From: Drechslerella dactyloides | Taxonomy: Eukaryota; Ascomycota; Orbiliomycetes; Orbiliales; Orbiliaceae | NCBI GenBank assembly: GCA_020064725.1 | Contig: JAGTWJ010000006.1 | Coordinates: forward strand, 2,666,001 to 2,730,000 | DNA length: 64,000 nucleotides | Direction: 5' to 3' | Shown here: piece after piece, positions 1 to 12,302 of the stretch | Numbering within the stretch: the stretch's first letter is position 1 | How the letters are laid out: the number at the start of each line of letters is the position of its first letter | The notes under the pieces: model-generated | Told to the model about the DNA's origin: nothing | Database searches by the model: none | The model's input: the letters and a program-made list of their open reading frames with translations, nothing else | Translations under genes and position numbers: made by a program

Positions 1-1712
1 TAGTAGCCGATGGCGGTGATGAGTCCACCAGAGAGCATGCTGGTCAACACGCAACTCAAGAGGATGGGAAGCACCTGGATGCCAGACTTCGTTGCGCTGG
101 ACCCCTTGACAGATTGGAAGTAGATCGGTAGATAGTAGACGTCGACGAAGAAAGCGGCGCCGAAGCAGCACGCGAACGAAAGACTGGCAAGCACGGATCG
201 CTGCTTTATGATACGAGGGGGCAGCGTTGCAGCATCACCCAGCCTCCATTGCGAGATGATAAAGATGATGATTAGACCGCCAAAGCAGACCAGGAGACCG
301 ATGATTTTGGCATTGCCCCACGCGTAAGTTGTGCCGCCCCACTGCAAGGCTAGCAGGAGGGAGACGACGGCGGGAATGAGGATGGCGGCGCCGATGAGAT
401 CGAGCTGGCGGATGCGCTGCATGACGGTGAGACCTTCTGGGTTGGCTTCGCGGGGGATTTTGAGGACGAAGGCGACGACGACGCAGGAGATGGCACCAAA
501 GGGTAAGTTGATATAGAAGCACCAGCGCCAGGAGACGTGGTCGGTGAAGGCGCCTGCAATAATAAGTCAGTCAATCAGCGAGGCTCTATAACCACTCTAC
601 TGAAGAACAGGGGACAGACATACCTCCAAGCAGTGGACCGACGATGCTGGCAATGCCCCACATGGAAGCGATCGAGGCAAATGCCAGCGGCCTTTTCTGG
701 AGCGGTAGAATGTATGCCAGGATGACGATGGCGCCGGAGAAAATGCCACCGACACCGAGACCTGTTCAAAGGCATATTATTTAGCATGAGCATATACACG
801 GAATGCGTAGTAGCATCAAGACATACCGGCGATGGCCCGGCCGATGATGAGGGCGGTGCTGTTGGGCGCGACACCGCATACGACGGAACCGAGTTCGAAT
901 AAGGCGATGGCGACTAGGAAGGTGCCCTTTATGCTGAAGATCTTATATATCCGGCCAAATCTAAAAGATCATTGATTAGCACTGATTTCGTTATGCCACA
1001 CAGTAGTTTGACGAGCATTAAGGACATACTACATCCATAACTAAAGCCTACTGTGCAGATCTATAGAGATATTGAGGAGAGGTACTCACGTAGGCTGTAG
1101 GGCGGTGGAGGTCAGAAAGTAGGCACTTGCATACCAACCAATGTCATCGATAGACTTAAATCTGTCTGTGATCTTGGGAATGGCGGTCCTATAGGCAGAC
1201 AATGCAAGGGCCCAAGGATTAGCCGATGGTTGTTCTCGTAAAACGTGCATTCGTCCATTCCTCGCTCGCGTATCTAATCTCGTCTGTTTGTTCACGCGTC
1301 GCGAGCACCTGCCTCATGTGCACACTCTGCAGCACGATCCTGAGGATGGCAGGGATGCACACGAAAGAATATGCATGCTAAGAAGTATACACCGGGTATC
1401 GTATAAAGCGCCCGTGTGTATATAATGGAAGGAGGGGTGTAGAACATACGAAATGATCGTTTGATCCAGGGCGACCAAGAAGACAGCAAGCATCAGACCG
1501 ATGAGGATAGCTATGACCACGACGCCAGCCGGGTACACAATCTCTTCCTCGGGCGGGTTTCCGCCGCGGGACATCTTCTTCTCCAGCCCGAGGTGCTTGT
1601 CGGCATCGACCTCGGCTCCAGTGGCGGTATCCTGGTCGCCTTCGAGTGGCTTGTTGTCGGGCGTATTTACGCTGGCCGCGACGGTGTCGTCGTCGGTGGA
1701 ATGGGCGGCCAT
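1..1712 (-). CDS. MFS transporter, DHA2/14-TMS drug-type, 5' part (runs off the left edge)
   Basis: Integral membrane transporter of the major facilitator superfamily, probably exporting drugs, toxins or other small molecules at the plasma membrane; the substrate cannot be read from sequence. Five exons fit: 1712-1450, 1188-1090, 960-827, 761-624 and 553-1, all joined in frame, giving about 395 residues before the window ends. The N-terminus is hydrophilic and acidic. The first membrane span ends in the family motif VALDQTII, followed by TDRFKSIDDIGWYASAYFLT. A later span carries the antiporter motif C-like IVGPLLGGAFTDHVSWRWCF, typical of the 14-TMS drug:H+ antiporters. The start chosen is the ATG at 1712; the frame is open three codons further up but only with TTG. 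Family assignment is firm, the substrate is unknown. The 3' end and stop lie outside the window. Confidence 0.9.
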
Positions 1713-4171
1713 CTTGTCCAATTCGAGCCGTCACCCGCGCCGATATGAAGCTTAGAGAATGAAGTAAAGAAGGAGTGAGACGAAAGAGAAAATATATAAA
1801 AGCAGCTGCACGCGTACGCCAGAGTGTCGTCACAGCTACAGATACAGAAGGAGCGACAGGCGAGATCGATCGAACGGAATTGTCAAAATCCTGCAGCGGT
1901 CGGTAGAAGACAGCACTCCTGGATTCGTGGGACCTGACAGCTGGAAGTAAACCGTGCGCTCGAACGTCGTCTTTCGTCTTTAAAAGCAGTCGTGGTCGTT
2001 ACGGCATTATCGATGCAGATGTATCTGGATGGTGAACGCAGCAGCAATGGCGAAAAGTCAAAGACGACAAGGTCGGCTATCGGCGCTCTCGCGTGCCGAC
2101 CAGATCACAGCACAACGTTATGGTGTTTTTTCTCTCTCGCCTGCCTCCCGGGCCAGTCCACTGCAGGCTAGCGGCCTTCCATCGGGCAGAGATGGGCTGC
2201 AGCATATTACATAACATCACAACCTCCGCATGCAGCCAGACTCGGCGCCCAGGTCTTCGAATTACCTCAAGAGGCAGTCTTGGAATTTATCGGTCTCGCC
2301 CGAGAGCGAGCTAGCGCCCTCAGCGGAGGGATAATCAGCCCGCGCTGACTAACCGCGACCTAATCTGAAAGATCTGGATCTCTTAGGGGCGTGGACGGTC
2401 GGTAAGCTAACACCCGGGCGCCGATATTTCTTCGAACTCTCATTTGGTTCTGCCCAATGTAATGTACATATGTACGCGGGCATTGAATCATGATTCATCT
2501 CTAATGACAATTGAATTTAAGCATGACGACTGCTGCAGTTGGAATGGCGACGACGGGCCAGCAGCCGTCAAACCGCGGTTGGGGCATCTGACTTGGCTAT
2601 TGCGCCAATTGGATGCTTCGCGTTCAGCCTCAGTATGGACTTACCGGTGGTATGTACTATTGTCACCGGCTTTACTAACAAAAGTCCGCCACACGCGCCT
2701 CTATTGGTCTTCCTCTTTAGGGAATGTCCGTATTTACGCTGGTTGCCTGTTTAAACTATCTGATCTCTCGATGGTCTGTCTTCTTGGCTGGCTTCCGCAT
2801 GCATAGTATGATGCACCTCCTTCGACACACCATCACACAGAACATATTCGAATACGAAGTCCTTTACATACAAATGCTATGTTAAGGTCCTTTTAACCGT
2901 GTGTCGATGAGAGGACTGTGAAACCTCGACGCCAGTACCCTGATACGGGCAAACCTCCGCAGCCAGTGGACCCACATGCCGCCTCAGATACAGCTGTTCT
3001 GTGTGGTTCCGGGGTGGCCGTTCATGAATTCAACGGTTGATTCTCCTAGGATCCTTTGCCATGGAATGCACGTGCTGAGCACGTTGCATACAATTATTCA
3101 ATCCTGTCTCATCAGGGATACTTGATGTGATGAAATAATTGAATGGCCTTTTATCGTAAGATCAACTTTTACCTTATCGCCGGTGGTGAAACATATCAAC
3201 CTCTGGACAGATTTGCCTGTTCAGTCTAAGATACCAGGGACCCTGCTCAAAGGAGCTGCAAAAAGTACTTAGTATGTTTGCACTTGGATTCCGACTTGCG
3301 CGTACACTTAATGTTTAGCTCATTGGTATGTCAGCATCTGTGCGGCTTGATTATAGCCAGCAGACAAACCGATATTATAAGATCTGCATGTCTCTTATAA
3401 GGCTGAAACTTATACTTCTCTCCCTCGCGATCAACACGGAATTATCTCAAATCGACGTTGAGATCATATCGCAGGCCGGAATTTTGAATACACTTTTCTA
3501 TCCATCCTTGCTGTGTCTAGGTTCCACCGCATGCGTGCAGCTAATACTCCAATATCATATATCATGATAGTATTATGACCCCTGCGCATGGGTGTGCCTA
3601 CCTGGGTAACTAGCGTAAACTCAATTTCTGGAGCTTTCTGTGAGGCCGTCATGTGCATATGGGATGAGCCGTCGACGTGTCAACGTGATCATGTTAACCT
3701 AGCACTCAATTGCGAACGTCCATCAATCGAGCCAGTGTGGGTATCACTTCTGTGTCATATCAAGTAATATTCTCCGTTGCATCGACTAGCACTGCAATGT
3801 TACTATTACTCCGCGTGAATTGTATCATCAGGTTTCTCCCAAACCTTAGTCACGGTCGACGGTTCCCACACGAGCTCCTTGCAAGGTCCTTTTAAACTTT
3901 GAAACCCGGTACAACTGGCTTGACCGTGTATATGCCGATCGATTATTCGTTGAACACATACTTCGTCCTGTACACCTTGCAGATCCGTAAAGCTGCCGCA
4001 CAACGGCGCTGTAGCCGCACATTCCAGTTGGATAATGTCCCCGAGAATACTGATTGGATTGGATTTCACACAAGCGCTACGATATTTGGGAATGCATAGG
4101 TGGAAGATACCAACAGCGTGATCCTATCAATACGGCATGCATGTAAATTCTACACGAGATATATGCGAACT
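1713..4171. other. intergenic region without a recognisable gene
   Basis: About 2.4 kb between the MFS gene start and the 3' end of the next minus-strand gene. A TATATAAA-like tract near 1793 could serve the MFS promoter. The open frames here (for example 2444-2806) have no recognisable motif or consistent codon pattern, and I see no RNA gene or repeat of note. Confidence 0.5.
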
Positions 4172-6498
4172 TCACGATCGTGGGACGGTCCCATCTTCAA
4201 CTTCCCGCCATACCCTTGACGCTTCGGACAGCGTGTGTGCCTTTTTTCGCGGCCTAATGTTCCGCGATTCGCTGACGAGCTGCTTGGGCAGCCCGGATAA
4301 CCGTAGTGCATCAAAGTCATCTGAGTCGCTGGTATCTGGCAATGGCGATGGATGAGGTTTCTTCCGTATCTTCTTCGTCTTTGGCTTTGGGACAGCTGCC
4401 AACTTGGAAATCTCAGGCTCTTCGTCGGATGAGAAGATCTGGAGCTTCGATCCTTCTCGTTCTTCTGGCTCATTTGCGGCTAAGCCCTCTGTCTTTAGTT
4501 GGTCACTCTCCGCGGCCTCGCAGACAAGCTGGCCGTCGTCGGAGTTCGCCCCAATTGGTATCCCATCATCGTCAATTGGCTCCAGCTTGATGGTTTTATC
4601 AATCTTGCTAACTCGAGAATTCACAGACGACTTTCTAGGGCTTGGAGTGCGCTGTGGCTTGTTTTCCATATCTGGCCTTTGGGCATATCCGTCCTCGTCT
4701 TCCTCCAGCTTCGTTGCTACATTCGTTCTGTGGCTGTGGTCGATCAAGGGTTGTCGAGGAGCCTCGACTGGCGCCCGCGCTTCTTTTGGGGTATCCTTTC
4801 TCGAGAGCTTCTTTGGTCGCGGTGCTGGCGCAGCAACTAGCAGATCATCCTTCGGGAAGGTGTGTAAGATTGATAATGCCGATACGGGACGAGCAATTGG
4901 CGTACTGTTAGCGGCGGCATTTTGTGCGGAAAGACCACAAAGAAGCTTCCGTCTAGTTCTACTAGCAGCAGAAGGGAGGGTCAACCGCCCCGTTGGTAGT
5001 TTTGCCTTATCGCTCGTATCCTGGACATCGTCTTCTTCCGGTTGTGATGTCTTGTCTTGGTTCTGTTTGTAGCCCGCAGTCTTCTTTGCTTTTGAGGGGG
5101 ATTGGAGGCTATTGTTTGTTGGCGTCAATGAAATTTCGGGCGAAGGAGAAGGGATGGGAATGCTAGACTGAATAGGTGCCAGAGAAGGTGTGTCATCTAT
5201 TGGTGCTGATGATGAAGGAATTGGTAAAAACAGCGGCGATGTATCCCTCAATCGTGTGGGTGTTTCCAAAGGCAGCACGTCCGCAGGCGGCGAGCCTATT
5301 AGTTGGCTCCGCTGTGGCGTGACGAAAGGTCGCGGGGGTATTTTAAATGCATTGAATGGAGGTGAAGGTGTTGGCTGATGTAGTGGTGGCGACGATGGCT
5401 TATGTGCTCGCGAGGGAGGCGACTGATACGATGGTGAGGGGGGCGGTTGACGTGGCGGCGCACTTGCTGATGCAGTTGCTTTTACCTCATGTTCCGGCGA
5501 TGGATGACCAATTGATGGGAGGTCTGCTCGATTTTTCTGCTTGCTCTTGGGCAGATTCTTCTGCGGCAATGGAGGCTTGAATGGGGGAGGGGCATTCGGA
5601 CGGACTCGGTATGGCGGTTTTGAGGTTTCCGGCTTTGGTTTGGCAGCAAAGTCAGATCCATCGAGATCCAATTCCAGCATCTCGAGGTCATCATCATCTT
5701 CAAATAGATTTGCGACTAAGCCCAGTCCATTATCTTGTTGCTCGTGATCGGCAGACTGTGGCTCATGCTGAGCGACTGAATGATCTCGTTTGGAGACCGG
5801 CCTCTTGGGAGGTCTAGAAGGCGTTATGTTAGTCTGAATTCCAGGCGCTGCTTCGCCATCTTTCAGCTTGGGCACATTGAATGGCTTGTACACAATCTTC
5901 TGGACGACGGGTGTTCCTTGTGCAGTCCGTTTCTGCGGGACAACAGCGGGTGGCGGTGGAGACTCCCTCTGTGGAGTTTGCCGAGTTGGAGTAGGATATA
6001 TGGGCTGACTCTTCCTCGCTGATGGTCGCGATTGTATCGTTCGGAGCAGGGTTGGTGTGGGTGATTGTCCGGTGGGAGCTTCAGTACCCGCTCTCATAGG
6101 CGTAGCTGTCGTCGACCGTGCCCGCCTTCTATCGACCGTCTTTTCGAACAGCGGGCGCAGGTCTTGCGATTGCCGGCCCTTGACATCTTCGATTGTGATA
6201 AGGTGGGACTCGAACACGAGCTCGTCCCCAACATCCATCGGCTCATCCTCAGGCAAAAACTTGTCGCACTGGTAAACGCTGTTAGTCTGGTTCTGGCTGT
6301 TGACTCAGATATAGCGCTCCAACGTACGACTTTATTGTTCAGGTGGTCGTAAACCATCAGCCGCCTGTTGAAGGTGTGGTAGCGTAGGTATCCGTCGTGC
6401 CATTTCTTCAGCTTCTTGTGCTTGTCGGCGGTCCAGAGGATGACGAACTCGTCTATCGGCGCGGACTGCGAGGTAGGAGGGATGGAGGAGAAGCTCAT
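4172..6498 (-). CDS. ZGRF1/Dbl2-like protein (DUF2439 N-terminal domain), 755 aa
   Basis: Two exons, 6498-6328 and 6268-4172, split by a 59-bp GT-AG intron, encode 755 residues. The first ~90 residues (DEFVILWTADKHKKLKKWHD, then a YHTFNRRLMVYD segment and a DEPMDVGDELVFESHLI segment) match what I know of the DUF2439 domain at the N-terminus of human ZGRF1 and in fission yeast Dbl2. Dbl2 works with the FANCM-like helicase Mph1/Fml1 on recombination intermediates. The remaining ~650 residues are low-complexity, rich in Pro, Ser, Lys and acidic residues, and look disordered; a KTKKIRKKPHPSP segment near the C-terminus could be a nuclear localisation signal. No helicase domain is present, unlike animal ZGRF1. 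A nuclear role in DNA repair is inferred from the family. The ATG at 6498 opens the conserved domain directly. Confidence 0.85.
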
Positions 6499-8074
6499 GG
6501 CTCGGTCACCCGGGTTCTCGGAAGGATATGTCCGTCGCCGTCACCGCGCGTTGCCGTTTCATTGTGAGGAGATGCCGCGGCCCTAGCCGAAGTGGTGTCG
6601 TCGCGATGTGGTGTCTCTATCAACAAAGTCGACGCGACCGGGCTGTCATGTGGCTTGGCGTCCTGCAACGCGGCATTGCTCGCAATACCACAAAGCACGA
6701 AAGTATTCCCCAGGCTGGTTCTACAAGAACAGTAGCCTCTACACCTTCCCAAAGCCTGCAGAGGCCATACAGATGTGTAGGTTCTACCTGGATCGGTTGC
6801 TGTGTAGTCTGCTAGTGAGATCGAGGACCCACTTCGGCTAAATGAGTCTGCATTTGTGGTCAGATATCGACCGCGCCAGTCACCAGTCTGCTCCAGATCT
6901 GGTAGCCAGTGGAAACAACTCTCAGGTGCAATATTTGTGGCTAAGATTACCCGCGAGAGGGCCTGGCCATATACTTGAATTATCGGGAGACGACTTGATC
7001 TCGCACGGTCACTAGACCTAATTCATATAATATGTGAAGTCGCATACAATTTCGATGGCGAAGATCCAGGCTAGAAGTTGAAGCTGGAAAGCTGGATCGC
7101 CGGTGGAATCGTATATGAACTTGGGATACTTTGTATTACTCGCATGTATTCTTTTCTTCTCCTTGAGTATCGTCTGCTGACTTTACCTTTTGATATATAC
7201 TAGCGTATCGCTTACACGTTACAACGTTAGTACTATAGTCATACGCGAAGATCGATCCTCTCGGTATGGATACATGGCTTCGTCGGCGATACGTCCCTTC
7301 AGACTTCTAAAGATCAATTTATCATACATTCTCCCCTGCAAACGGCTGTCATGATACTTCCGATACTCTCTACACAGGAATCTGTTACATCAGCGTTGTA
7401 GTCATGAAGAATCTGTAAACAAACTCTACCTTAAGGCTGTCCGTCGAAAGCGACCGCCATAATCTTTAGTCCCTGGCCCACCATGGGCTCTATAGACGGA
7501 TCGGAAGTCCGACATGATTATGAGCCAGGGTTTTTGCCGGCGCATCCACTTGTGTGAAAACCGGTCTTTTTTCCGATCAAGGATCATGGTATCATCTGCT
7601 AGCTACATGGTTCGATCTCAGTTGGGCATCTGACTCCCTTACGTTGTACCATGTAACATATTTGAACTATATACACGGCAAAGTCCATAGACGTCCAGAC
7701 GTCTACAATACATAAGTTGTTGTGCAAGTGGCAAAGTACGCGGCGTTGTGACAATGTATTGATGGTGTTTGAACCACGTGGCCCCGTGCACGAGGCAAAA
7801 ATAGACTTTAACGATTGAAAGATAGTTCGCTACTGGAGAGAATTCTCGTTCGTTTCGAGCTTTCGTTTCTAGTATGTGGATTTGTAACTCGGGGTGTCGC
7901 CTAACGCTAGCTTTGCACGGAAGCAAGAGACAAGCTGCTCAAGTTACCAAGCCTGCAGAGCACCGTCCACCTAATCAGGCAATCGCTAATCAACGACTTC
8001 CTAACGCGTCGGCGCAACGCACCAAATCCAACGCCGCCCTCAATGTTCCTCATACCCCAGCTGCCATTCGCGCA

Positions 8075-8090
8075 GTCTGGCTCGCGAGAC
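8075..8090 (+). repeat. dispersed 16-bp motif, copy 1
   Basis: GTCTGGCTCGCGAGAC. Member of the intergenic family with consensus GTCTGGYTTRCGAGAC. About 115 bp downstream, at 8204-8215, lies the perfect palindrome GTCTCGCGAGAC, which looks like a collapsed version of the same motif. Confidence 0.7.
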
Positions 8091-8382
8091 CACAGCTGCC
8101 CCATTGATACCAGAACTGAGGACATCGACAGCGAATTTTTTTTCTATCTATCCCGGGAATGTGACCACAGAAAGTTCCAACCATGGATACTACGTTCCTC
8201 CTGGTCTCGCGAGACTAGTTTCTCCCGTTATTCCGTGATCTTGGCGTGCAGAATGCTGCCCCTCATTCCGCTTGTATCGTTGCGTCACTGCTCTAATCGG
8301 TCTGCGTGAGCTCCCGCGCCGGCAATTTTATATTTGTTGGGAACTTGTAAAATCTGCACGGAGAAGAGTCCCGAAGATAGTG

Positions 8383-8390
8383 TATATAAA
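8383..8390 (+). promoter_or_regulatory. TATA box of the 142-aa gene
   Basis: TATATAAA lies 168 bp upstream of the ATG at 8558. It is followed by a C/T-rich leader and a run of 13 A (8531-8543) just before the start codon. Confidence 0.55.
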
Positions 8391-8557
8391 GGGCAATCTG
8401 GACCCGGAAGACTTCCAACCATCGTCTTCTTCATCCCCAAAGATCTCTGTTGCAACCATTACTCTCATTAACTACCTACGAAATACTGGTCTCGAGGCAC
8501 GAAATACCAAAGATCTTGTCATTTCTTTTTAAAAAAAAAAAAACTTTTTCATCCAAA

Positions 8558-8986
8558 ATGCCGGCCCTCGCTCTTATTACCAACGAAACCAACCCCCCAC
8601 CATGGACGGGGACCTTCAACCTGACCCTCTCGAGAACCCAAGAGGGCTTGTGTCCAGACTTTCTGCCCATCGATGTTCAGTTCACCTACACCTGGGACTT
8701 CCCACGCAACATGGGCCAAGCGACTGTCCTCTCCATTGGCTCTAATCACACTGTCAACCAAGACATGTTCCCAATGGGCATTTCTGGCGCTCTAGCCTTC
8801 ATGGCGCGCGACCAATTCCCCGTTACAATTGAGGGCCCTAAGGGGCAGGAGGAAATCTTCGCATACAGAGTTCTGTTGAATATGGATAAGAGCACGCTCG
8901 AGCACAAGAAGGCTGCAATCATGCTGGGTACTGAGGGCAATACCATCATCACGACTGAGAATTGGGGCGCTACTGAGCTCTTGTAA
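8558..8986 (+). CDS. unrecognised 142-aa protein
   Basis: A single uninterrupted frame with an ATG in a good fungal context (A at -3), a TATA box 168 bp upstream and a clear 5' leader. I do not recognise the family. No signal peptide, membrane span or cysteine pattern is visible: there is a single Cys near residue 30. The composition is that of a compact soluble domain with alternating hydrophobic strands (IDVQFTYTWDFP, GISGALAFMARDQFPVTI, IFAYRVLLNM), suggesting a beta-rich fold; this is inference. The leader has a T5-A13-C-T5 tract directly upstream of the start codon, which could favour translation or fold back. It stands alone, with about 1 kb or more of gene-free DNA on each side. The gene is probably real, the function unknown. 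Confidence 0.65.
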   Translation: MPALALITNETNPPPWTGTFNLTLSRTQEGLCPDFLPIDVQFTYTWDFPRNMGQATVLSIGSNHTVNQDMFPMGISGALAFMARDQFPVTIEGPKGQEEIFAYRVLLNMDKSTLEHKKAAIMLGTEGNTIITTENWGATELL

Positions 8987-10033
8987 AGAGAGTTAAGGCA
9001 ATTTTTTTACAGACCCTTTGCGAAAAATGTATATAATGCTGGGGCTGCTGGGCAGCTGGCGCAACGTTTGGATCTAGTGTCGCAAGGGCGACATATGTGA
9101 TTGCAAATATCGTGTATATACTGTGAATTATGCTAGTCATGAATACTAAGACGTATCGTTCTGGTCGATACCTGCGTAGCTTACGTGTTTTACATGTAGT
9201 TGATAGCCATTCTATACCGTATACTGACGACTGTTACACTGATTGCAATATTGTGTTCTTCAGGCTATACCAGAGGGCAGCTGCGGCTATGATGCATTGA
9301 TAATGAGCTGGGCGAATTAGGACACATGTCATCGGAGAAAGCATTTTCGGAGAAGATATCGAACGCGAACAAGCGGGGTATAAGGCGAGCACATGACATA
9401 TCGTCGTGAAATAAGGTTTAGCTGGACGTGATTAGTTCCACAACACCGTCGCATCATAGCACCGTAGCATCGCGATCAGAGAGTTGACCACATTTGCAAA
9501 TGAAAGTTAAATTCAATGCTACAACTCAACAGCTCAGATGATTGGATTTATTTCCTAAGGCCATCGTTCTGAGGCTTCATATGACATGCATGACGTCACG
9601 TTTTAGCTTAGTCAAGGTCATCGTTGTCCACGAGGTCCTCTCCTTACCAGTTGCTAACTTGGACTTTGACTTCCCAACCTAAATCCCCTTGAACTGAATA
9701 ATCCTGGTATCAATGTTTTGATATCGAACGGAGAGGAATAGAGAGGTGAGGAAGAGAGGCGGAAACAAGACAAAGACTTAAGGCAAAAATCGAAAGAAAC
9801 TAACTCCACTCTACTGGGAAAATTAGGAATGCGTCTGGTTTGCGAGACAAGATAATTATCAATAGTATATTATATTAATATCCTACAAAAGGAGATGGAA
9901 CATCCTTTTTGATTATGGGAGCAAGTCAAGAGAGACAAGATTAGCGGCCAACATGTACGAGTTGATAAATATGATATGTTCAAAGCTTCAATTTCTTTGA
10001 TGCGCTAGTGCGTTGCTCGTAAAACCTCCTTCC
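8987..10033. other. intergenic region
   Basis: About 1 kb without a gene. It contains the 3' flank of the 142-aa gene, one dispersed 16-bp motif (9833-9848) and AT-rich sequence around 9850-9880. Confidence 0.5.
9833..9848 (+). repeat. dispersed 16-bp motif, copy 2
   Basis: GTCTGGTTTGCGAGAC, preceded by GC and followed by AAG exactly as in the copy at 19394. Confidence 0.75.
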
Positions 10034-11616
10034 TCACAACGTCGATACCGTCGCACTTTCCAAGCCATCGTGCTCCGGGAACTCTTGATCAGTCATATCC
10101 TGGTCAGGGACTTCCTCGTCATCGGAATATTCCTCAGAGTCTGCAAAAGAGGCTTCATCTTCATCAAAAGATCCTTCAGAACTTGCATAGGAGTCTTCCT
10201 CTTCGCCAGAACTGAGGTCAACAGCAATGCTGGCTCGATGATCTCCCAGGGCAAACCAAACACCATCCAGCCGCTCGCTTTCCGGATCTCGCCCCCACAT
10301 CTCGGCGCCTGGACAGCCCACCATCACCTGCCCTATCCAGTGCATCAGGTCGCTAACGATTCTGTGGTATTCTTGCCACTCCTCTTCAAATTCTAGGTCA
10401 TCGTCATCGTCACCGTCATCTGCCACACTGGGTTCGCGGAGGTAGATGAGGTCGACGAGCAACCCTGGGGGCGCAGTGCAGATAAATGCCACCTTGATTA
10501 TGGAAACAACCTGGAAGTCCCATTCGGTGAGGTCATGGTCCTGCCAGTACCCCGTCTGCTGATGAGCTGGCCAGATCAGCTGGGTGATCGAGCCGCAGAG
10601 GAGTAGCTCAGCATTGCGAACATACGCATCGCATAGACTTGGAGGGAGGTCTGGGACACTAGGGAGGGGGATAGTAGGACTTTCGACGTCTGCGACCTGG
10701 ACCGTGTTGAGGCGGCCGAATTTCGTGCCGAAGATATGGGCCTGGGCCCATGAAATGACAGTACGATACATGAGGCCCTATGTCGTCGGTTAGTAGCTGC
10801 AAGAATATCTACAAGGATGGACCTTGCTACGAGAGCGAGGATGACGACCGTCAAAGATCCTCAATGAACAAGGTGACTTACATGGTACAGCGTCCGATGC
10901 CCTGGATCCGCTACCCAAAGTTCGCTCGGGACGGAAACCGCGCATTGTAGGAGATCGCAGATATCGTCTTCCAACTTTGAGAGTCTACACAGATACAGGA
11001 TTATCATGTTTGCCTGGCTCTCACTAAAATGTGTCCCTTTCTCCTTTGTGAGCATATGCCAGGCGTGCCGGTTATAAGATTGTGGAAACCAGCAGGCCAT
11101 GTATCGGTCGCGCAGCGTATTTATGATTATTCCTCTGTATAGAGAATCAGCTGAATACTGGATACCAGCACGGGCCCTATGGTCCGTCATCGGGTAGTCG
11201 ATCGCGATGTGGAAAGTCGAGTATAGGTGTCGGCAGGCGGCAATCAAGGAGCGAACATCGTAGATTGAAAGGTTTGACATAATTTGGAGAAGATTGTCGT
11301 TGGATAGCAAAAGTAGACTGTGGACGTGAGAATCAACTTCAGGTGCGGACGAAACTCCAGATGTGGGCGGAGCGTGATTTTGGAAGGCATTCGTATGTGT
11401 AGACGTCTGAATGGGTGTCCCCAATTGGGTTGTAGATTTCCCTGATGGGATGTCTTGAGCAACTGCTTGATCACCAGGCTCAGAACCCAGAGTCAAATTT
11501 CCAAGCTTGCCAGAAATGGAGGGGCTAGTAGGAATACATTGCAGACTGCTCTCAGGCGCCTGAGAGCAGGATGAGCCGTATATCTCGGAGAGGTCTGTAG
11601 TAGCGTCCATGATCAT
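10034..11616 (-). CDS. F-box-like protein with acidic C-terminus, 492 aa
   Basis: Two exons (11616-10882 and 10777-10034) joined by a 104-bp GT-AG intron give 492 residues. Residues ~98-138 (SNDNLLQIMSNLSIYDVRSL then IAACRHLYSTF) have the spacing of an F-box, the motif that docks substrate receptors to Skp1 in SCF ubiquitin ligases. Upstream is a Ser/Thr/Pro-rich linker. Downstream is a region with several Trp and Cys residues typical of the many fungal F-box proteins of unknown target. The last ~60 residues are strongly acidic and serine-rich (DLSSGEEEDSYASSEGSFDE and following). Substrate and partners cannot be inferred. The first ATG is used; a second Met two codons later is equally possible. 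F-box identity is moderately supported; a non-SCF role is possible. Confidence 0.7.
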
Positions 11617-11650
11617 GTCTTATTGTAGTAGAGCTATACGCGTATATAGC

Positions 11651-11666
11651 GGCTGGCTTGTGAGAC
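11651..11666 (+). repeat. dispersed 16-bp motif, degenerate copy
   Basis: GGCTGGCTTGTGAGAC matches the consensus at 14 of 16 positions. Confidence 0.5.
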
Positions 11667-12023
11667 GAGAGCTATACAGCAAGATAGATCAGTCCACCTT
11701 GAACGCTTCAAAGTTAACTCTAGAAGCTTTGCTGACCCCAATACTTTATTCTTTGTAATTCGAAAGAGTGTTAGAGCACAGTAGTGATAGCAGTTGCAAT
11801 GGGTGTATGGTGAGGGCAAATATTATGGCGAAGTTGAGGAGCCCTGGAAGCTGATGCATACATGTGTGGGTGAAGCAAGGTCAGAGCTGGCAGTACATTC
11901 GATAGATATTTTATATACACCGTTGCATGGTGAGGGAAAAATTAATATCACGGCCGCCGGAGGGAAAATTTGTGGCACCATTGATTCGAGCGAAGCGATT
12001 TCCTCAAAACGAGGGTAAAATTG

Positions 12024-12039
12024 GTCTCGCAAGCCAGAC
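12024..12039 (-). repeat. dispersed 16-bp motif, copy 3
   Basis: Plus strand reads GTCTCGCAAGCCAGAC, the reverse complement of the consensus. Confidence 0.7.
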
Positions 12040-12302
12040 CCAAGTGGAAAAGGAAGGGTTTAGTTTACATGATCAGGGAAAATTTCTGTAGACTTGAATG
12101 CGTGCTACGAGCCAGATTCTTGACTAGCTTCAGTTCAATATCATAATCTGCACTCCACCCCTAATATCATAGCATTGTATATCGCAAAATGCTGGAGCTA
12201 CTCGCCGATTTTAAGGAGGTTAGACAGTAGTAGGAGGTACTCTGGTGCGCAAGTTTGACTTGATAGAAAGCCTGATCTAGAAGGTTGAGAACTCATTTCA
12301 TT

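Larger units (their letters stand above)
6499..8557. other. intergenic region; promoter side of two genes
   Basis: No convincing gene in about 2 kb. It holds one copy of the dispersed 16-bp motif (8075-8090), a 12-bp palindromic core (8204-8215), and the promoter and leader of the gene at 8558. Confidence 0.5.
11617..12302. other. intergenic region with two motif copies
   Basis: About 690 bp between the start of the F-box-like gene and the 3' end of the Zn2Cys6 gene. Apart from the motif copies at 11651 and 12024 I see nothing. Two GGTGAGGG(C/A)AAA-containing stretches (around 11809 and 11929) resemble each other and suggest an old local duplication. Confidence 0.4.
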
